A DNA stretch of 64,000 nucleotides from CAZZBK01 sp964652155 (GTDB lineage Bacteria > Planctomycetota > Planctomycetia > Pirellulales > PNKZ01): NCBI GenBank assembly GCA_964652155.1, contig CAZZBK010000008.1, forward strand, positions 1 to 64,000. The letters are read 5' to 3'. A program made the translations under genes and the position numbers. The notes beneath the pieces were generated by a model. The model ran no database searches and had not been told where the DNA came from. It saw only the letters and a program-made list of their open reading frames with translations. The stretch's first letter is position 1; each line of letters begins with the position of its first letter. Positions 17,551-25,822 of the stretch are shown here, in pieces.

Positions 17551-17985
17551 ATGAAAAACGCAGTTCGCCATGAACCTCCGGCGCGGAAACAACAGGACAT
17601 TCGCGTGTTCTTGAGCTACGCTCGCCACGATCGCAATCAGGCGCGAACGGTGTCTGACACTTTGAAAGCCGCTGGAATCGATGTTTGGGACGCGGCTGAG
17701 TCGGTCACCCCGGGCGAGAATTGGGCGCGTTCTATCGGCAATGCGCTAGAAAACTGTAACGCCATGGTGGTACTGATTTCTCCGGAGGCGATGAAATCCG
17801 ATGACGTGAAGCGCGAAATCGAATTTGCCCTGACTGCGCCGAATTTTGCCGACCGGGTGCTCCCCGTGCTCATCAAGGAAGCTAAAGACGCTCCTTGGAT
17901 TCTGCGCAACTTCCAGTATTTGCCCTGGAAAAAAAACGTCGGCGAACTCATCGTGCAACGATTACAGGCTTCGATTCATGGCTAA
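17551..17985 (+). CDS. TIR-domain protein 1 of an overlapping pair
   Basis: A 144-residue stand-alone TIR domain. Box 1 is IRVFLSYARHD, followed by GIDVWDAAESVTPGENW, and box 2-like AMVVLISPEAMKSDDVKREI. E89 in VKREIEFAL aligns with the catalytic glutamate of NAD-cleaving TIR enzymes such as SARM1 (WVHKEI). There is no transmembrane, coiled-coil or sensor domain. The stop overlaps the start of a second TIR gene by 8 bases (17978-17985), implying translational coupling. The pair is richer in A/T than its neighbours, hinting at transfer. NADase or signalling activity in defence is inferred only. TTG 17527 is an alternative start. Confidence 0.85.
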   Translation: MKNAVRHEPPARKQQDIRVFLSYARHDRNQARTVSDTLKAAGIDVWDAAESVTPGENWARSIGNALENCNAMVVLISPEAMKSDDVKREIEFALTAPNFADRVLPVLIKEAKDAPWILRNFQYLPWKKNVGELIVQRLQASIHG

Positions 17986-18430
17986 GAAACGTCCGAAATC
18001 CAAAGCGGACCTTTCGATCAAGCTGTTTTTGTCACATTCGCATCTGGATGAGGCACTTGCCCAGCGTCTTGCGGGCGATTTGCGACAGCATGGCATTGAG
18101 GTGTGGTATGCGCCGGCCGAATTGCGCGGTGCCGATCAATGGCATGATGAAATCGGCAGTGCGCTTGAACGGTGCGATTGGATGCTGATTTTACTGTCGC
18201 AGCAGGCCATCAAGCCGGAAAATAATCGCTGGATTAAACGCGAGTTGGTGTATGCATTGAGCGACCCTCGATACGATGGCCATATTTTGCCCGTCGTCGT
18301 TGATGATTGCGATCCGCTCGTGTTTTCATGGACCCTCAAGAGCATTCAAACCATCTGGTTGCATGGTCGCTATACGGCCGGATTGAAAATAATGCTCGAC
18401 CGCTGGTCCAACTCACCTCGTAAAAAGTGA
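17978..18430 (+). CDS. TIR-domain protein 2 of an overlapping pair
   Basis: A 150-residue TIR domain after a short basic N-terminus (MAKKRPKSKAD). It has IKLFLSHSHLDEALAQRLAG, GIEVWYAPAELRGADQWHDE, WMLILLSQQAIKPENNRWIK and a C-terminal ILPVVVDDCDPLVFSW strand. E89 in WIKRELVYAL occupies the catalytic-glutamate position, at the same residue number as in the upstream protein. ATG 17978 lies inside the last codons of the first TIR gene (shared ATGGCTAA). The two are only moderately similar, so this is an old duplication or two recruited paralogues. A partner effector or sensor is not adjacent. Confidence 0.85.
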   Translation: MAKKRPKSKADLSIKLFLSHSHLDEALAQRLAGDLRQHGIEVWYAPAELRGADQWHDEIGSALERCDWMLILLSQQAIKPENNRWIKRELVYALSDPRYDGHILPVVVDDCDPLVFSWTLKSIQTIWLHGRYTAGLKIMLDRWSNSPRKK

Positions 18431-18433
18431 GAC

Positions 18434-19201
18434 CTAATCGCGAACCAAAACTCGCCCCACCAACGCCTCGGCCAACGGGTCGCGAGCCGTGCCGCTAAAG
18501 CCCAGGTGCAAGTGTCGCCGCCACCCCTCGGCAAACTCGAAACGCTCGCTGAGCCGCCCGACGCTGCGCATCAAATCCTGCATCGTGTGCAAGTACGAAT
18601 CGAGCCCTTGGCTCTGATCCAACCACAGCTTTTGACTCTGGTGCGCGGCGAGCATCGCGGTCTTGCTCGCCATCTTCGAGCCCACGTCGACGAACAGCTT
18701 GGGGACAATCGCCCCATAGAGCGGGTCGCAGTTGCCGTGCGGTTGGGCATGGTAGACCGTCACGTCATCGTAATAGGCCGACGTCGGCGGATCGCAGGGA
18801 AAATTCGGCATGCACCGCGCAAAGCTCGACGTGACCGCCAACCGGCACGTGTTCGTGTGGTCTTCCATGTAATCGACCGGTGAATGCGTGAGCACGATCG
18901 AGGGACGCACCTCGCGCACGATCGAGGCGAGCCGATACAGCGTGGGCCGATCGTACAGCACCTCCATGTCGTGACACAAGCTGTCGTGGAACGTGAAGCC
19001 CGCCAACTTGCAGGCCGCTTGCGCCTCGGCGCGGCGCATCGCAATCAGTTCATCTCGGCCATAAACCGTCGAGCCGCAGCAGCCGTCGGCGACGTTCATG
19101 TAGTGGATATCGAAACCAGCCTCCTGCAACAACAAGAGCGTGCCGGCCATGACAAACTCGATGTCGTCCGGGTGCGCGGCAATGGCAAATGCGGTGGGCA
19201 T
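18434..19201 (-). CDS. PIG-L / LmbE family deacetylase
   Basis: A 255-residue PIG-L family protein, a Zn-dependent N-acetylglucosaminide-type deacetylase fold. The metal motif is AAHPDDIEF (H10, D12, D13), with the third histidine in DYMEDHTNTCRL and the loop VLTHSPVDY. Substrates of the family include GlcNAc-PI, GlcNAc-inositol and other acetylated sugars; the one here is unknown. ATG 19201 gives the family-typical MPTAFAIAAHPDD start, although no strong SD is seen; TTG 19234 would add 11 residues. It is convergent with the TIR pair, with stops 3 bases apart. A dispersed repeat lies just upstream. Confidence 0.9.
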   Translation of the reverse strand: MPTAFAIAAHPDDIEFVMAGTLLLLQEAGFDIHYMNVADGCCGSTVYGRDELIAMRRAEAQAACKLAGFTFHDSLCHDMEVLYDRPTLYRLASIVREVRPSIVLTHSPVDYMEDHTNTCRLAVTSSFARCMPNFPCDPPTSAYYDDVTVYHAQPHGNCDPLYGAIVPKLFVDVGSKMASKTAMLAAHQSQKLWLDQSQGLDSYLHTMQDLMRSVGRLSERFEFAEGWRRHLHLGFSGTARDPLAEALVGRVLVRD

Positions 19202-19237
19202 GGTGAGTTCAAAAGCGTTAAGGTTCGAAATCAATCG

Positions 19238-19345
19238 TTATTGAGGCTCAGGTAATTAAGTTAGGTAGGACGACCAGCGGGAGTCCGATAATACCGGCCT
19301 CGCGTAGCTCGGCCTGTTAAGCTGGTTATCTGACCATCAATAGCC
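19238..19345. repeat. dispersed ~108-bp element with inverted ends, copy 1
   Basis: A 108-base intergenic element that recurs at 51115-51221 with about 85-88% identity by eye. The ends TATTGA and TCAATA are inverted, and the outer ~33 bases of each side pair imperfectly. The interior holds two smaller hairpins, GGAC...GTCC in GGACGACCAGCGGGAGTCC and GGCC...GGCC in GGCCTCGCGTAGCTCGGCC. No reading frame is conserved, so it is MITE- or REP-like. It lies between the PIG-L gene start and the 3' end of the gamma-glutamyltransferase gene. Confidence 0.8.
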
Positions 19346-19390
19346 CCTGGCGAGTCGCCGGGAGTCTCAAGACAAGCGAGCAAGGCAATA

Positions 19391-21148
19391 CTAATACCCC
19401 ACGGCGGCACCGTCCTTGCGCACCTCACTGGCTCCGCGCAAGGTACCGTGCTCCCAATCAATTTGAATCGCCTGATAACCACCGTAGCCGCCACGAGCAC
19501 GAACGACGAGATGTCCTTTGGCGCGCAGGGTCGCGACCGCCTCGTCGCGAATCCCCCCTTCGACAAATACCGTGCCGCCGTTGCTCTCGCCCGGGGTGCC
19601 GGTTGGCGTCGGGCTGCCACCGTGCCGCACCCGGGCTGCGTCGCCGGCTTGCTGCAAGTTCATGCCGAAGTCGATGAGGTTCACGAGGATTTGTACATGC
19701 CCCTGGGCTTGCATGTCGCCCCCCATCACACCGAACGACAACCACGGCCGACCGTCCTTGGTGACCATCGCGGGAATAATAGTCTGAAATGGCCGCTTGT
19801 GGGGTTCGAGCGTGTTGAGGTGCTGTGGGTCGAGCGCGAACAGTGCGCCTCGATTTTGCAATGCGAAGCCAACGTCGCCGGGCACGACCTGCGAGCCGAA
19901 GCCGTAGTACACGCTCTGAATCAGCGAGCAGCAGTTGCGATCCTTGTCGATCACCGTGAGGTAAATCGTGTCGGCCTTGGTGAGCCGCGGGTGCCCCGCT
20001 GGCACATGCGGCAAGGCCTTTTGCAGATCGATGAGTTTGCGGCGCTCGGCAGCGTAGGGCTTTGAGATCAATTCGGCCGTCGGTAGCGGCTTGAAGGCCG
20101 GATCGGCATAGAACACGGCCCGATCGGCAAACGCGAGCTTCTTGGCCTCGACGAACCGATGCAGATACTCGCCGCTGTTGGGGCCGAGCGCTTGGAGGTC
20201 GTAGCCTTCGAGCACGTTGAGCATTTGCAACGCGGCGATCCCCTGTCCGTTGGGGGGCAACTCCCAGACATCGTAGCCGCGATAGTTTGTCGAGACCGGC
20301 TCGACCCAATCGCTGCGATGGTCGGCAAAGTCGCGTAGGCTAAAGAAGCCGCCGTGGGCCTTGCTGTACGCCACGATCCGCTCGGCAATGCTCCCCTGAT
20401 AGAACGCGCGGGCACCGTCTTGGGCAATGGCCTGGTAGCTGGCCGCGAGATTTGGGTTGCGAAACATTTCGCCCAACTTGGGGGCGCGTCCCTGGGGCAG
20501 GTACGTCTTTGCCGAGTCAGGCCATTGGCGCAACCGTGTCGCGCTCCCCTGCCAATCGCCGGCAATGATTTCGCTCACCGGGAAGCCTTTCTCGGCCAAC
20601 TCGATGGCGGGCGCGAGCAACGCGCTCAGCGGCAGCGTGCCAAAGCGTTTTTGCAAATCGTCCCAACCGGCCACGCAACCCGGCACCGACCACGAGAGTG
20701 GGCCCGAGTCGGGTATCTCGCGCAGTCCTTGGGACGCGAACACCTGGCGATTCAATTCGTAGGGGCTGCGGCCGCTGGCGTTGAGGCCGTAGAGCTTTTT
20801 GGTCTTGGCGTCCCAGTAGATCGCGAACAGATCGCCGCCAATGCCGCAGCTCATGGGCTCGACGACCCCGATGGCCGCGTTGGTGGCAATGGCCGCGTCG
20901 ATCGCGTTGCCGCCGCGCTGCAAAATGTCGAGCCCGACTTGAGCCGCCAGCGGCTGGCTGGTGGCAACGATCCCATGCTCGGCGACGATCATCGAGCGGC
21001 TCTGCTGCGGGTCGGCCCCCGCGCGTTCGTAGCCTGCCGCGAACAAGGCCCCCGTGCCAGGAATTACACGTTCGGTCATGCTGCATACTCCGCTAAAAAC
21101 CGCGCCGAGTAAAAGAAAACGGGTCACTACGGTCATTGCGCCGTGCAT
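19391..21148 (-). CDS. ggt: gamma-glutamyltransferase (Ntn-hydrolase), exported
   Basis: A 585-residue gamma-glutamyltranspeptidase proenzyme that cleaves glutathione and other gamma-glutamyl compounds in the periplasm. The N-terminal stretch MTVVTRFLLLGAVFSGVCS is a probable signal peptide. The large-subunit signature GNAIDAAIATNAAIGVVEPMSCGIGGDLFAIYW is intact (shown here only as key positions 84-116). Autocleavage should occur before T394 in KADTIYLTVIDKDRN, the nucleophile of the small subunit; the oxyanion GG motif is in FGVMGGDMQAQGH. GAGG lies 7 bases before ATG 21148. It diverges from the RraA gene across a 136-base spacer. Confidence 0.94.
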   Translation of the reverse strand: MHGAMTVVTRFLLLGAVFSGVCSMTERVIPGTGALFAAGYERAGADPQQSRSMIVAEHGIVATSQPLAAQVGLDILQRGGNAIDAAIATNAAIGVVEPMSCGIGGDLFAIYWDAKTKKLYGLNASGRSPYELNRQVFASQGLREIPDSGPLSWSVPGCVAGWDDLQKRFGTLPLSALLAPAIELAEKGFPVSEIIAGDWQGSATRLRQWPDSAKTYLPQGRAPKLGEMFRNPNLAASYQAIAQDGARAFYQGSIAERIVAYSKAHGGFFSLRDFADHRSDWVEPVSTNYRGYDVWELPPNGQGIAALQMLNVLEGYDLQALGPNSGEYLHRFVEAKKLAFADRAVFYADPAFKPLPTAELISKPYAAERRKLIDLQKALPHVPAGHPRLTKADTIYLTVIDKDRNCCSLIQSVYYGFGSQVVPGDVGFALQNRGALFALDPQHLNTLEPHKRPFQTIIPAMVTKDGRPWLSFGVMGGDMQAQGHVQILVNLIDFGMNLQQAGDAARVRHGGSPTPTGTPGESNGGTVFVEGGIRDEAVATLRAKGHLVVRARGGYGGYQAIQIDWEHGTLRGASEVRKDGAAVGY

Positions 21149-21284
21149 CGTGTGCCTCGCTGAGATTCGAGCTGCTCAAGAAACAAAATCGCTGCCGACT
21201 ATGGTAGCCGACTTGCAGCGTGATTTGAACGTGCGAGAATCGCTACCGCTGCAAATTCATTTCCTTCTCGACGAGAATCGCCGC

Positions 21285-21947
21285 ATGACGCCCGACGTGG
21301 AAATTACCCTGGCTCTCATTCGCGAGCATTTTTATAGCGCCGTGCTGGCCGACGCACTCGACGCACTGGGCTACCGTGACCAGGTCACCGACATCTCACT
21401 GCTCCCGATGTCGGGCGGCACCAAGCTGGTCGGGCGCTGCAAAACGACCCTCTGGGCCGACATGGACCACGTCGACCCCCAACCCTACGAACTCGAGTTA
21501 CAGGCCGTCGACTCGTGTCGGCCGGATGACGTGATCATCTGCGCGGCCGGTGGGTCGCTTCGCTCGGGCATTTGGGGCGAGTTGCTCTCGACCGCCGCGC
21601 AAAACAGCGGATGCGTCGGCGCTCTGGTCGACGGCGCGGTGCGCGACACCGACAAAATGCACGCCATGGGCTTTACCGTGTTCGCGCGTACCACGAACTG
21701 CCGCGATAGCCAGAACCGGCAGCGTGTCATCGACGTCGACGTGAGCGTGAACGTCGGCGGCGTCCGCTTCAATCCAGGCGACTTGGTGCTCGCCGATCGC
21801 GACGGGATCGTGGTCGTGCCGCAGACCGTCGAGCGGCAAGCGCTGCAGAACGCCTGGGCCAAGTTGCACGCCGAGAACGTGACTCGAGACGCCATCAAAG
21901 CGGGCATGAAAGCCACCGCCGCGTATAAAAAGTATGGAGTGCTCTAG
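21285..21947 (+). CDS. RraA family protein (HMG/CHA aldolase-like)
   Basis: A 220-residue RraA-fold protein. Family members are either 4-hydroxy-4-methyl-2-oxoglutarate aldolases or regulators of RNase E. The active-site pattern is seen as GALVDGAVRDTDKMHAMGF, with the conserved R-D, preceded by AAGGSLRSGIWGELLSTAA. ATG 21285 gives the family-typical length; longer in-frame starts add non-homologous sequence. Only 2 bases separate it from the M81 peptidase gene, so the two are cotranscribed. RraA-like genes next to M81 or amidohydrolase genes usually belong to small catabolic operons. The aldolase role is inferred; regulation of RNase E is less likely in this context. Confidence 0.88.
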   Translation: MTPDVEITLALIREHFYSAVLADALDALGYRDQVTDISLLPMSGGTKLVGRCKTTLWADMDHVDPQPYELELQAVDSCRPDDVIICAAGGSLRSGIWGELLSTAAQNSGCVGALVDGAVRDTDKMHAMGFTVFARTTNCRDSQNRQRVIDVDVSVNVGGVRFNPGDLVLADRDGIVVVPQTVERQALQNAWAKLHAENVTRDAIKAGMKATAAYKKYGVL

Positions 21948-21949
21948 TC

Positions 21950-23413
21950 ATGCGCGTGGGCATTATCGGTCTGATGCACGAGTCGAACACGTTCTTGCCG
22001 ACGCCGACGACTCTCGAGTCGTTTCGGTCGTTCCATCTGCTGAGCGGCGACGCGGTCCGCCAGGCTTATGAGTCGGCCTATCACGAGATCGGCGGCTTTT
22101 ATGCCGCCTTGGCCGAAGCGCACCTCGACGCTGTGAGTCTCTTCGGCGGCTGGGCAATGCCCGGCGGCACCATCACGCACGAAACCTGCGAACAACTCGT
22201 CGATAGGGTGTTGTCAGCCATAAAGGCCGCGGGCCATCTCGACGGCCTGCTCGTGGCACCACATGGCGCGGCGGTCGGCGAGCAGTGGCGCGACTTCGAC
22301 GGCCACTGGCTTAGCGCGGTGCGCCAGCACGTGGGCCCCGACGTGCCCATCATCGGCACGCTCGACTTGCACGCCAACGTTTCGCAGCGCATGGTCGACG
22401 CCTGCAACGCGCTCATCGCCTACCGCAGCAACCCACACTTGGATCAGCGCCAGCGAGGCCTCGACGCCGGGCGGCTCATGGCCCGCACGCTGCGTGGCGA
22501 GGTACGGCCCGTCATGTCGGCGGGATTTCCTCGTGTGGCCATGAATATCGAACGCCAGTTGACCTCGGCGAGCCCTTGTCGCGAGTTGTACGCGCTCGCC
22601 GATCAACAATGGCAGCGGCCCGGGGTGTTGAGCAACAGCGTGGTGCTCGGGTTTCCATACTCCGACGTCAACGAGATGGGAACCAGCGTGCTCGCCGTGA
22701 CCGACGGGAACAAAACACTCGCCGATGAGTGTGCCCGCGAACTGAGCGACTACGTCTGGGAACATCGCGGCGAGTTCGTGGGGCAACTGGTGAGTGTCGA
22801 CGACGCGGTGCGACAGGCCGCGCAACTCGCGGGTCCCGTCGGGCTGCTCGACATGGGAGACAATGTCGGCGGGGGCTCGCCGGGGGACGGCACGTTGTTG
22901 CTCGCCCAGGCCATTGAAGCTGGCATCGCTTCAACCTTCGCATGTCTTTACGATCAGAGGGCCGTGCAAGAGTGCGTCAAGGCTGGCGTCGGCGCGACGC
23001 TCCAACTCGGGTTGGGGGGCAAGACCGACGCGCTCCACGGGCCCACGCTGCATGACACGGTGCGCGTGTTGAGCCTGCACGACGGTCGCTTTAGCGAATT
23101 GCAACCGCGCCACGGTGGGCAGACGCACTACAACCAAGGACCCTCGGTCGTTGTGCAACTCAGCGGTGGACAAATCGTCCTCTTGAACTCGCTTCGCACC
23201 GCGCCCTTCAGCCTTGCACAGATCACGTCGTGCGGCATCCAGGGGGAGTCGTTTCAGGTTGTCATCATCAAAGGGGTTCATGCCCCCGTCGCCGCTTATG
23301 CACCGATCTGCAAACATCTGCTGCGCGTCGACACCCCGGGCGTGACGCGCGCCGACATGACCAAGCTGGAGTTCCATCACCGTCGCCGGCCGCTGTTTCC
23401 GTTCGAGACCTGA
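21950..23413 (+). CDS. M81 family metallopeptidase (MlrC-like)
   Basis: A 487-residue member of the M81/MlrC family, named for the microcystin-degrading Zn peptidase MlrC. The start MRVGIIGLMHESNTFLP and the metal-binding TLDLHANVS are characteristic. So are LLVAPHGAAVGE and LLDMGDNVGGGSPGDGT at the junction of the two domains. Family members cleave small or cyclic-peptide-derived substrates, and many are of unknown specificity. No signal peptide is seen, so it is cytoplasmic. It is tightly coupled to the RraA gene and followed 39 bases later by an exported hydrolase. Confidence 0.92.
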   Translation: MRVGIIGLMHESNTFLPTPTTLESFRSFHLLSGDAVRQAYESAYHEIGGFYAALAEAHLDAVSLFGGWAMPGGTITHETCEQLVDRVLSAIKAAGHLDGLLVAPHGAAVGEQWRDFDGHWLSAVRQHVGPDVPIIGTLDLHANVSQRMVDACNALIAYRSNPHLDQRQRGLDAGRLMARTLRGEVRPVMSAGFPRVAMNIERQLTSASPCRELYALADQQWQRPGVLSNSVVLGFPYSDVNEMGTSVLAVTDGNKTLADECARELSDYVWEHRGEFVGQLVSVDDAVRQAAQLAGPVGLLDMGDNVGGGSPGDGTLLLAQAIEAGIASTFACLYDQRAVQECVKAGVGATLQLGLGGKTDALHGPTLHDTVRVLSLHDGRFSELQPRHGGQTHYNQGPSVVVQLSGGQIVLLNSLRTAPFSLAQITSCGIQGESFQVVIIKGVHAPVAAYAPICKHLLRVDTPGVTRADMTKLEFHHRRRPLFPFET

Positions 23414-23452
23414 GTTCACCGCGTCACATCATCTTGTTGAGGAGCACGCTTC

Positions 23453-24379
23453 ATGCGCCGTTTGCTGTTCGCCTTGGCTATTTTAGTTTCGTGGGTCGGC
23501 GGCACCCTGGCACAAGAGGCCCCCGCGCATGTGCGTCAAGAAGACCTCGTCTATGGCCGCAAGTTTGGCACCGCGCTCACGCTCGATGTGTTCACGCCGG
23601 AAAAGAATGCCAACGGCGCCGCGATCGTCTGGGTCATTAGCGGCGGCTGGTTTTCTTCGCACGAAGGCATTCGCCCCGCCTGGACCTATCCCATGCTCCA
23701 GCGTGGCTACACGGTGTTTGCCGTGGTGCACGGAAGCCAGCCACGGTTCCAGATACCGGAGTGCGTGGCCGACGTGCAGCGGGCGGTTCGGTTCATTCGC
23801 CTGAATGCGGAGCGGTTCAAGATCGACCCTCGGCGGATCGGCGTGACCGGAGGCTCGGCCGGCGGACATTTATCGTGCATGTTGGGAAGCACGGGGGACG
23901 ATGGTGACAAGGACGCCAAGGACCCGGTGCTGCGCGAGAGCAGTCGCGTGCAGGCGGTGGGTTGCTTTTATCCTCCGACCGACTTTCTGAACTACGGCGA
24001 GCCGAACCACATTGCCATCGGTCGCGGCACGCTGGAAAACTTCAAGGCACCGTTTGCGTTTTTGGAGTTGGACCCCAAGCGGCGGATGTTTGTGCCCATC
24101 ACCGATGAGCCGCGCATCCTGGAGCTGGGCCGGCAAATTTCTCCCGTCACGCATGTCTCGGCCGACGACGCCCCGACGCTGATCGTTCATGGCGATGCCG
24201 ACAAGCTCGTCCCAATCCAGCAAGCCGAGCTATTCATCAACGGGCTCGATAAGGTGGGCGTAGCCACGCAACTGGTGCGGAAGCCCGGCCTGGCGCATGG
24301 CTGGCCCAATATCGTCGACGATCTCCAGACGATTCTCGATTGGTTCGATCGTCATCTGGCGGCCAAGCCCAAGCCGTAG
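23453..24379 (+). CDS. exported alpha/beta hydrolase (esterase/dipeptidyl-peptidase-like)
   Basis: A 308-residue alpha/beta hydrolase with signal peptide MRRLLFALAILVSWVGGTLA. The nucleophile elbow is GVTGGSAGGHL (GxSxG). The oxyanion region is IVWVISGGWFSS. The acid lies in LIVHGDADKLVPI and the histidine in KPGLAHGWPN. The layout matches BD-FAE-type carboxylesterases, which remove acetyl or feruloyl groups from polysaccharides, but the substrate is unknown. GAGGAGC precedes ATG 23453. It follows the M81 peptidase gene on the same strand and is closed by the hairpin at 24396-24440. Confidence 0.9.
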   Translation: MRRLLFALAILVSWVGGTLAQEAPAHVRQEDLVYGRKFGTALTLDVFTPEKNANGAAIVWVISGGWFSSHEGIRPAWTYPMLQRGYTVFAVVHGSQPRFQIPECVADVQRAVRFIRLNAERFKIDPRRIGVTGGSAGGHLSCMLGSTGDDGDKDAKDPVLRESSRVQAVGCFYPPTDFLNYGEPNHIAIGRGTLENFKAPFAFLELDPKRRMFVPITDEPRILELGRQISPVTHVSADDAPTLIVHGDADKLVPIQQAELFINGLDKVGVATQLVRKPGLAHGWPNIVDDLQTILDWFDRHLAAKPKP

Positions 24380-24395
24380 TCGCTCGAAAAAAAGC

Positions 24396-24440
24396 AACGA
24401 CCGCGAATCAAGCCCAAAAGCGGCTTGGTTCGCGGTCGTT
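24396..24440. terminator. strong hairpin terminator between convergent genes
   Basis: A 19-bp stem (24396-24414 with 24422-24440) containing a single G-T pair, with a 7-base loop. On the minus strand it is followed by GCTTTTTTTCG, a classic intrinsic-terminator tail, so it ends the small gene at 24467. On the plus strand it follows the alpha/beta hydrolase stop and may work there too. Confidence 0.85.
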
Positions 24441-24466
24441 AATGAATAATGCGCCGTCGCAGGGCG

Positions 24467-24790
24467 TTACCAACCCATGACCATGTTGGACTCGATGACT
24501 TTGCGCGCTCGCTCCAGGTCGTCTCCGGTCTCGTGCATATATAGCCGGATGGCGTGGACCTTGTCGCCACGGGCTTTGCTCAGGCAATCGCGGGCCGTGT
24601 GACAGACCTCGGTCGACGGATGGATGCCGAGCGCGCTTTTCGATATCACCCAGGTATCGCGCGGCCGCTTGGTGAGCCGGTTGATCCGCTCACCCGGATA
24701 AGCGCTTTGCACGACCGCCGCGGCAGCGTCCTGATCGCTTGCCCAGGTGATGATGATATGTGCTTCCGTCTCGATTTCGAACAGTGGCAT
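24467..24790 (-). CDS. small conserved-looking hypothetical protein
   Basis: A 107-residue soluble protein of unknown family. It begins with a beta-strand-like MPLFEIETEAHIIITWASDQDAA, then a helical middle with AYPGERINRLTKRPRDTWV and a C-terminal helix (GDDLERARKVIESNMVMGW). The alternating pattern suggests a small alpha/beta fold. No signal peptide or metal motif is seen. It is supported as a gene by AAGGGGA upstream of ATG and by a strong intrinsic terminator 27 bases past its stop. It appears to be monocistronic. Confidence 0.65.
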   Translation of the reverse strand: MPLFEIETEAHIIITWASDQDAAAAVVQSAYPGERINRLTKRPRDTWVISKSALGIHPSTEVCHTARDCLSKARGDKVHAIRLYMHETGDDLERARKVIESNMVMGW

Positions 24791-24940
24791 GACTGGTTCC
24801 CCTTTCGACTAGACAGGACAATGTTGGTTGGCAAAATGCCGCGTCAAATGGGGCGTGGCAACGGTGATCGTAACCAGCACGGCTACGGATCGTCAACGAC
24901 ATTTCTCAGGGGGACCGCCGCACGCCCCTGAGCCCACAGA

Positions 24941-24955
24941 GCGGGCTTGGCCCGC
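24941..24955 (-). repeat. short GC hairpin after amidohydrolase gene
   Basis: GCGGGC-TTG-GCCCGC forms a 6-bp stem 28 bases beyond the amidohydrolase stop on the minus strand. There is no T tract. Possibly a weak terminator. Confidence 0.3.
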
Positions 24956-24982
24956 GGTTGTCCGACATTTTCAGGGCAGCGC

Positions 24983-25822
24983 CTACAACCCATAAAACGC
25001 CACCGCCGTCTCGCCAAAGATGGCCGCTTGTTCCGACGCGCTGATCGGCCCCAACGCCTCGAGCAACGCCTGATACACTTGCTCGTAGCTGCCAGCCAAC
25101 TCACACACCGGCCAGTCCGATCCAAACATGCAGCGTCGCGGCCCGAACAAATCGAGCGCATGCTTCACATACGGCGTTAGATCACTCGCCTTCCAGTGCT
25201 GCCATTCTGCCTCGGTGATGAGCCCCGACAGCTTGACATGGACGTTGGGAAACTTGGCCGCCGCACGCAGATGGGGCAGCCAGTTGTTCAACGCGCGCGA
25301 TTTGATCCGCGGCTTGGCCAGGTGATCGATCACCAACGGCAGCTCAGGAAAATGCTGGGCCAAGAATGCCGCATGACGCAAATGCTTCACATAGAACAGC
25401 AGGTCGAACGGCACGCGATGCTTTTCGAGCACCTTGAGCCCCGCGAGCACGTCGCCTCGGACGATAAAATCGTCGTCCGGCTCGTCTTGCGTAATATGCC
25501 GCACGCCAACGAACTTGCGATGCTGCTTGAACTCGAGCACTTGCCGCTCGCAATCGGGACTCGCCAAGTCGACCCAGCCGACGACGCCTGCGATGAACTC
25601 ATGCCGCTCAGAGAGCGACAGCGCCCAGCGATTCTCGTCCAAGTTATGTTGCGTCTGCACTAACACGCTCTGTTGGATCTGCGTGTTGTGGAGATGGGGC
25701 AACAAATCCTCGGGCAGATAATCCCCCGCGATGGGTGCATGCTGCGGCGCGTCGAGCCAGCGGTAGTCAAACGGCTCGCTTCGTCGCCAGAAGTGCTGAT
25801 GGGCATCGATCCGTCGGGGCAT
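24983..25822 (-). CDS. amidohydrolase family protein (lactonase-like, COG3618 type)
   Basis: A 279-residue TIM-barrel metal-dependent hydrolase. It begins with RRIDAHQHFWRR, the HxH metal motif. Further metal or catalytic positions are in PLVIDHLAKP (His) and CMFGSDWPVCELAG (Asp). The pattern and length match the group containing L-fucono-1,5-lactonase, L-rhamnono-lactonase and 2-pyrone-4,6-dicarboxylate hydrolase, so a sugar-lactone or related substrate is likely. It lies alone, with a 430-base upstream gap. Confidence 0.87.
   Translation of the reverse strand: MPRRIDAHQHFWRRSEPFDYRWLDAPQHAPIAGDYLPEDLLPHLHNTQIQQSVLVQTQHNLDENRWALSLSERHEFIAGVVGWVDLASPDCERQVLEFKQHRKFVGVRHITQDEPDDDFIVRGDVLAGLKVLEKHRVPFDLLFYVKHLRHAAFLAQHFPELPLVIDHLAKPRIKSRALNNWLPHLRAAAKFPNVHVKLSGLITEAEWQHWKASDLTPYVKHALDLFGPRRCMFGSDWPVCELAGSYEQVYQALLEALGPISASEQAAIFGETAVAFYGL

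Noticed and set aside
17551..18430. Assignment of the TIR genes to the Thoeris system
   Set aside because: No ThsA-like effector (SIR2 or SLOG/Macro domain) is adjacent, so the name would not be supported.
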